A stretch of 10,025 nt of DNA. Origin: Pseudomonadota bacterium. Lineage in GTDB: Bacteria > Pseudomonadota > Alphaproteobacteria > JAAXGF01. The notes beneath the pieces are model-generated. The model saw only the letters and a list, made by a program, of their open reading frames with translations. It searched no databases and was not told where the DNA came from. Positions within the stretch are counted from its first letter, which is position 1. Every line of letters starts with the position of its first letter. The position numbers were made by a program, and so were the translations under genes. Positions 6,645-10,025 of the stretch are shown one piece after another. Location of the stretch: NCBI GenBank assembly GCA_022563655.1, contig JADFMW010000087.1:1-10025 (forward strand). Reading direction: 5' to 3'.

Positions 6645-7460
6645 TCAGCCCGCGCCCTTCCACTTCTTCGGGTGGATGGTGAAGGGGAAGTGCTTCAACG
6701 CGAATTTCTCCAGGGAGCCATCGTCGGTGATGGTGCGAATGGCCTTGTTGACGCGCTTCAAAAGCGCCTCGTTGCCCTTCCGGAGGCCGATCCCGACGCC
6801 GGTGCCGAAGTACTCGGTATCCTCGATCTGCGGACCGATGACATCGTACCCGGCCCCGTCGGGCTTGCTCAGGAACTTGAGGTAGGCCTTCATGGGATTG
6901 GTCATAATGGCGTCGACCCGGCCGTTTTTGAGGTCCAGATAGAGCGCTTCGATGGAATCGTAACGCACGACCTGGGCGCCCGGCGCCTTGGCCTGGAGCC
7001 AGTTGTCGTAGGTGGTCGCCCGCTGCAGGCCGATCTTGACCCCCTTGAAGCCGGCGGCGTTCACGGAACCGTCGGCGTTGAAGAATTTCAGACCCTTCGA
7101 CTTGGCGCCGATGAACTGGCCGATGGACACTCGATAGGGGTCGGAAAAGTCGATCTTCTTCTTGCGCTTCTCGGTGATCGACATGGACGCGACGATGAGA
7201 TCGAACTTGTTGGCCAGCAGCGACGGGATCATGCCGTCCCATTTCTGGCAAACGAACTCGATTTCGGCGCCCAGGTGCTGGCCGACGGCCCTGGCGACGT
7301 CGATGTCGTAGCCGAGCAGGTTGCCGCTGGAGTCGCGGAAGTTGAACGGGTGATAGGTGCATTCCGTCCCGACCCGCAGCGTTTCGGCGGAAGCCGATTG
7401 TATGGCGCCAAGAGCGGCAAGCGCCGCGACTGCGGTAAGAATGGTTTTATACGTCTTCAT
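6645..7460 (-). CDS. Periplasmic substrate-binding protein, HisJ/ArgT/opine type
   Basis: This 271-residue family-3 solute-binding protein has a signal peptide at 1-25 (Lys near the start, Ala/Leu-rich core, SASA before the likely cut). Family landmarks are GTECTYHPF at 31-39, GYDIDVARAV at 50-59, IPSLLANKFDLI at 78-89, SITEKR at 94-99 (Arg99 holds the ligand carboxylate in HisJ/LAO) and a C-terminal FPFTIHP like the end of HisJ. Three ligand positions differ from HisJ/LAO by my alignment: Glu33 replaces Asp11, Trp74 replaces Leu/Phe52, and Asn188 in IMTNPMKAY replaces Asp161, which binds the ligand alpha-amine. It therefore looks like a basic-amino-acid or opine-type binder with altered specificity. 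The ATG at 7458-7460 is chosen over an upstream in-frame start at 7505 because AAGGAGAGC lies 4 bases before it and the signal peptide starts there. Confidence 0.93.
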   Translation of the reverse strand: MKTYKTILTAVAALAALGAIQSASAETLRVGTECTYHPFNFRDSSGNLLGYDIDVARAVGQHLGAEIEFVCQKWDGMIPSLLANKFDLIVASMSITEKRKKKIDFSDPYRVSIGQFIGAKSKGLKFFNADGSVNAAGFKGVKIGLQRATTYDNWLQAKAPGAQVVRYDSIEALYLDLKNGRVDAIMTNPMKAYLKFLSKPDGAGYDVIGPQIEDTEYFGTGVGIGLRKGNEALLKRVNKAIRTITDDGSLEKFALKHFPFTIHPKKWKGAG

Positions 7461-7464
7461 CTGT

Positions 7465-7473
7465 GCTCTCCTT
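7465..7473 (-). promoter_or_regulatory. Strong ribosome binding site of the binding-protein gene
   Basis: On the minus strand AAGGAGAGC ends 4 bases before the ATG at 7458-7460. It is the best ribosome binding site in the window, fixes the start of this gene, and agrees with a binding protein being made in excess of its transporter. Confidence 0.8.
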
Positions 7474-7527
7474 GCTCGTTTCGTTTTGATCCGGCTGGTT
7501 TTCATGGCCGGCTAGTTTCCATGGAAC

Positions 7528-8769
7528 TTATGATGGAACGATGTCATCCAGATGACGAATGAACCGGTCCACGTCCTCGGACGAGTTGTAGTGAACCAGC
7601 GAGGCGCGGATGACGCCATGTTGGGGCCGCGCACCGAGAGCGTCGATGCACCTCGGGGCATAGAAATCATCGGCGAAGATGCCGATCTTGTTGGCCCGTA
7701 GCTTCTCCGGGATCTCGCGTGAGTCGCGGGCATCGACGAGAAACGAGAAAACCCCGACCCGTTCGCGTGCCGAGGCGCCGCGGCCGGCCAGCCGGATGCT
7801 GGACTTGGAGTCGAGGAAGTCCTCGATCCACCGCGACAGCGTCTTCTCGTGCTCGGCGAACAGGCCGAACACCTGGTTCAGGCGCTCCTGTGTATCGACG
7901 TTGGCGCCGGGGAAATGGTGATCGTGGACGCAATCGAAATACTCGGCCATGCCGGCGGCGGCGGCCGTCAGTTCGTAGTTGTATCCGCCCGGGCAGAGCC
8001 GGCGCTGGAAGTCGTCGTCGCCCAGGAAGAAGTGGCTCTGGTTCGCCAGCAGCTCCAACAGCTCGCGCTTGCCGTAAAGCACGCCCATGTGGGGACCAAA
8101 CACCTTGTAGGGGCTGTAGAGATAGAAATCGGCGTCGAGCTGCTTGACGTCGACGCGCCGGTGCGGCGCCAGCGCGACACCGTCGACGCAGATCAGTCCG
8201 CCCCGCTCGTGGACAAGTCGGGCAATCTCTTTGACGTCGTGCACACGCCCGACGATGTTCGAGCAGTGCGTGAAACAGACCAGCTTGGTCCGTTCGCTCA
8301 ACAGCGCGCTCAGGTCCTCGATCTCGAGGTCGTCCGTGTCTGCGTTCATCCGCCATTCGCGAATGACGATGCCAGTCGGTTCAAGGTTCCGCCAGGCGCC
8401 ATTGTTGGCCTCGTGGTCCTGATTGGTGACGACGATTTCGTCACCGGGCTGAAGCAATGGCCTCAGCGCGTGCGACAGAACGTAGACGTTGGAGGTCGTC
8501 GACGGACCGATAACGATTTCATCGACGTCGGCGTTGATCAGCTGCGCCAGGCTGGCCCGGCCGTCGGCGATCCGCTCGGCGCCGATCTCCGAGGCCTCGT
8601 ACCCCTCGCCGGGCTGCACCTGATGGCGACTGGCGAATTGATTCAGACGGGTGATGACCTGGTCGGGGACAAGCGTGCCGCCGGCATTCTCCATGAACAC
8701 CCATTCGCCGTCGAGCGCCGGAAAATGGCGGCGGCAGAATGCCGTATCGAGGCTCGCGGTGGGGCTCAT
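7528..8769 (-). CDS. Class V PLP-dependent enzyme, cysteine-desulfurase-like (VC1184-type subfamily)
   Basis: The 413-residue protein opens with FPALDGEWVFMENAGGTLVP, the usual start of this subfamily. PLP contacts are visible: PSTTSN at 89-94 (phosphate), His119 in QDHEANNGAW (ring stacking), Asp196 in CVDGVALAPH (pyridine nitrogen) and Lys222 in SPYKVFGPHMG (Schiff base). In true desulfurases a mobile-loop Cys attacks the sulfur. The corresponding region here, GIFADDFYAPRCIDALG, has no Cys at that site and one (Cys374) several residues later. It is therefore more likely a transaminase, lyase or racemase acting on an amine-bearing substrate than an Fe-S sulfur donor; no suf/isc genes are near. 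It is the first gene of the operon, 67 bases before the binding-protein gene. I use the ATG at 8767-8769 (AGGGACGGG upstream). An ATG at 8802 would add 11 residues. The frame stays open to 9672, but that part lies antisense to the regulator. Confidence 0.9.
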   Translation of the reverse strand: MSPTASLDTAFCRRHFPALDGEWVFMENAGGTLVPDQVITRLNQFASRHQVQPGEGYEASEIGAERIADGRASLAQLINADVDEIVIGPSTTSNVYVLSHALRPLLQPGDEIVVTNQDHEANNGAWRNLEPTGIVIREWRMNADTDDLEIEDLSALLSERTKLVCFTHCSNIVGRVHDVKEIARLVHERGGLICVDGVALAPHRRVDVKQLDADFYLYSPYKVFGPHMGVLYGKRELLELLANQSHFFLGDDDFQRRLCPGGYNYELTAAAAGMAEYFDCVHDHHFPGANVDTQERLNQVFGLFAEHEKTLSRWIEDFLDSKSSIRLAGRGASARERVGVFSFLVDARDSREIPEKLRANKIGIFADDFYAPRCIDALGARPQHGVIRASLVHYNSSEDVDRFIRHLDDIVPS

Positions 8770-8822
8770 TCGCGGCCCGTCCCTGTGTGCTTGCTCGAAC
8801 ATTCCCTGATTCTTGCGCTTAC

Positions 8823-8828
8823 GATATA
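8823..8828 (-). promoter_or_regulatory. Weak candidate -10 element of the PLP-enzyme/ABC operon
   Basis: On the minus strand TATATC (inside GACTATATCG) is the only AT-rich hexamer in the divergent gap. It would place transcription start near 8815-8816, some 46 bases before the chosen ATG. No -35 match is seen at the right distance; that position is next to the inverted repeat at 8848-8864, as expected for an activator-dependent promoter. Confidence 0.4.
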
Positions 8829-8847
8829 GTCGGGGCCGACGCTTGGG

Positions 8848-8864
8848 CATACCCCCAGGGTATG
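8848..8864. promoter_or_regulatory. Perfect inverted repeat, candidate operator of the LuxR-type regulator
   Basis: CATACCC (8848-8854) and GGGTATG (8858-8864) are exact inverted copies with a 3-base CCA spacer. The centre at 8856 is about 40 bases upstream of the start site implied by the -10 candidate at 8823-8828, the usual place for a class II activator. It also lies 34 bases before the regulator's own start codon, so autoregulation is possible. That the neighbouring LuxR-type protein binds here is inference from position and symmetry. Confidence 0.6.
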
Positions 8865-8898
8865 AGGGCGTTGGCAGGCGATCCGGGAGCGGGACGCT

Positions 8899-9756
8899 TT
8901 GGATGCAGGGGCTCGCAAACGCGCCGGTGCGGCCGTGTGGACAACCGATTGGTACCAGGAACTCGGCTCGCTGATCGACCACACGGAAGACGAGGATCTG
9001 CCCGAACGCCTGGTTCATGCGCTCGCCTACCTGATGCCCTTCGAACTGGCGGCGGTGTTCGTCTACCGCGGGCGGTCGCGGCCGATGAACGTCTACGACA
9101 ATTTCGAACTTGCCGACGCCAAGAAGGGGATCGCCGCCTACGTCGAGAACACTTATGTCCTCAACCCCTTTTACCAGGCCCAACTGCGGGGCATCGCGGA
9201 CGGTGTCTACCGCATCCGCGACCTCGCCCCGGACGCCTTCTTTGAAAGCGAGTACTACCGATCCTACCGGGCGATGCCCAACGAATCCGAGGAGATCGGC
9301 TACATCACCGAGGATTGGCCCCTGGGCATGGAGGAGATCGACATCGCCGTGACCCTGGAGCCCGGCGTGGTCACCGAAATCTCCGTCTACCGCTCGCGTC
9401 GCGATCGCGGGTTCCGCGACGACGAGTTGGCGCGCCTTTGTGATGCCGTTCCGGTGATCGCCGCCTTGCTGGGAAAATACTGGGAGGCGCACGGCGCCGC
9501 AGGAATGCAGGCCTCGCCCCCGGACAGCCGCGTCGATGATGCCTTCGCGGATTTCGGGAAAGAGGTGCTGACCGACCGTGAACGGGAGGTCACCCAGATG
9601 ATCCTGCGGGGTCATTCGTCGAAATCGATCTGCTTCAATCTCGGCATCTCGCTGGGCACGGTCAAGACCCACCGCAAGAACGCCTATGCGAAGCTCAACA
9701 TCTCGTCGCAGTCGGAATTGCTGTCACTGTTTTTGCAGTCGCTTCAGACGCCTTGA
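8899..9756 (+). CDS. LuxR-family transcriptional regulator
   Basis: This 285-residue protein has a C-terminal LuxR/GerE helix-turn-helix at about 223-280. It begins LTDREREV (224-231), and its recognition helix lies in LGISLGTVKTHRKNAYAKL. Residues 15-195 form a separate mixed alpha/beta domain resembling a GAF-like sensor. It lacks the phospho-acceptor of response regulators and shows no clear acyl-homoserine-lactone pocket signature, so it probably senses a small molecule or protein directly. It is divergent from the PLP-enzyme/ABC operon and is the obvious candidate regulator, perhaps responding to the imported compound. The start is a TTG at 8899-8901 with GGGAG nine bases before it. An in-frame stop at 8863 rules out anything much longer. 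A GTG at 8935 is the alternative and would remove 12 residues. No gene follows it on the plus strand. Confidence 0.9.
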   Translation: MDAGARKRAGAAVWTTDWYQELGSLIDHTEDEDLPERLVHALAYLMPFELAAVFVYRGRSRPMNVYDNFELADAKKGIAAYVENTYVLNPFYQAQLRGIADGVYRIRDLAPDAFFESEYYRSYRAMPNESEEIGYITEDWPLGMEEIDIAVTLEPGVVTEISVYRSRRDRGFRDDELARLCDAVPVIAALLGKYWEAHGAAGMQASPPDSRVDDAFADFGKEVLTDREREVTQMILRGHSSKSICFNLGISLGTVKTHRKNAYAKLNISSQSELLSLFLQSLQTP

Positions 9757-9787
9757 ATCACTTGAATTCAACCTCGGATTCGGACAT

Positions 9788-9802
9788 CGCCGGAATTCGG
9801 CG
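9788..9802. repeat. Small inverted repeat downstream of the regulator
   Basis: CGCCG-GAATT-CGGCG gives a 5-bp GC stem with a 5-base loop, about 30 bases after the regulator's stop. There is no T-run after it on either strand. It might slow polymerase or be a chance repeat. The rest of 9757-9858 shows no gene. Confidence 0.25.
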
Positions 9803-9858
9803 TCGACGAGCCGGGTCGAATATTCAGCAAAGTTCCCTTCATCGAGCGAGCCAGGGAC

Positions 9859-10025
9859 TCAAGCCCCGTTGTTTAAAGCGCGGATATCGCATGGGATCGG
9901 TGGGCGTCCGCCTCTGCGCCGCCGCGACTTCCACGTCCAGTACAGTCGGAAGCCTTTTCGATGCCAGCCGATGACGGTTTCAGGCTTCACGATCACCAGC
10001 ATTTCACGCCAATTCGGCAACAGCC
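9859..10025 (-). pseudogene. Truncated integrase-core (rve/DDE) transposase fragment
   Basis: On the minus strand an open frame enters from the right edge and ends at a TGA at 9859-9861. About 50 residues include the stretch MLVIVKPETVIGWHRKGFRL followed by YWTWKSRRRRGGRPPI. This is the well-known region before the catalytic core in IS3/IS481-like transposases, where an HTH/linker leads to RPxI and then the DDE domain. After DIRAL the sequence loses all resemblance and stops, and the expected NPLWGAPRIHGEL-type core start is absent in every frame of the following bases. The catalytic domain is therefore missing and the element is dead at this end. The 5' part lies outside the window. No terminal inverted repeat or target duplication could be identified. 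Confidence 0.75.

Noticed and set aside
7517..7526. 10-bp palindrome TTCCATGGAA beside the PLP-enzyme stop
   Set aside because: Short, not placed at any start or promoter that I can support, and within chance expectation.
7543..7556. Inverted repeat GTCATC-CA-GATGAC
   Set aside because: It lies inside the last codons of the PLP enzyme (RHLDD) and is explained by coding for His-Leu-Asp-Asp.
8803..9672. Upstream extension of the PLP-enzyme frame to 714 residues
   Set aside because: The extension runs antisense to the LuxR-type regulator, whose domains are clear; it shows no domain, and the family normally begins at FPAL-type sequence close to the ATG at 8769.
9753..9771. TTGAAT/ATTCAA hairpin at the regulator stop as a terminator
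   Set aside because: The stem is only 6 bp, AT-rich and not followed by a T-run.
1..10025. CRISPR array, tRNA or rRNA genes, toxin-antitoxin pair
   Set aside because: No spaced direct repeats other than the coding TPR array, no RNA-gene signatures, and no small gene pair found on either strand.

Overview
This is a high-GC bacterial window whose gene content fits an alphaproteobacterium, perhaps of the Rhodospirillales. That guess rests on base composition and gene style only, with no rRNA or marker gene to support it. Almost everything is read on the minus strand. The only clear plus-strand gene is a LuxR-type regulator near the right end.

Right to left, in the direction of transcription: at 9859-10025 lies a broken piece of an integrase-type transposase, so the right border is a mobile-element scar. 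Next is the plus-strand regulator (8899-9756, HTH at the C-terminus). It is divergent from a minus-strand operon of six tightly packed genes (8769 down to 3552): a class V PLP enzyme of the cysteine-desulfurase-like type, a periplasmic amino-acid-binding protein, two HisQ/HisM-type permeases (4-bp ATGA overlap), a HisP/GlnQ-type ATPase, and a HisN-like inositol-monophosphatase-family phosphatase. The divergent gap holds a perfect 7-3-7 inverted repeat centred near 8856. It sits about 40 bases upstream of the start site implied by a weak -10 element for the operon, which suits activation by the LuxR protein. A 14-bp hairpin follows the binding-protein gene.

A 372-base gap (3180-3551) then contains what looks like the 3' end of a lost gene. 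Beyond it is a second minus-strand group: a NeuD/PglD-like sugar O/N-acyltransferase, a cytochrome P450 18 bases later, and, 76 bases beyond that, a protein with eight 34-residue TPRs. The sequence after the TPRs suggests the front part of a GT41 (SPINDLY/O-GlcNAc-transferase-like) glycosyltransferase, cut off by the left edge.

The most interesting unit is the regulator + PLP enzyme + basic-amino-acid/opine-type ABC importer + phosphatase set. It reads as an uptake-and-conversion module for an amine or amino-acid-like compound. Its binding protein and its PLP enzyme both depart from the textbook residues of their families (Asn in place of the usual ligand-amine-binding Asp; no Cys at the desulfurase position), so the substrate is probably not a plain amino acid handled in the standard way. 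The left group looks like surface-sugar or protein-glycosylation modification plus an oxidation, with no visible link to the module.
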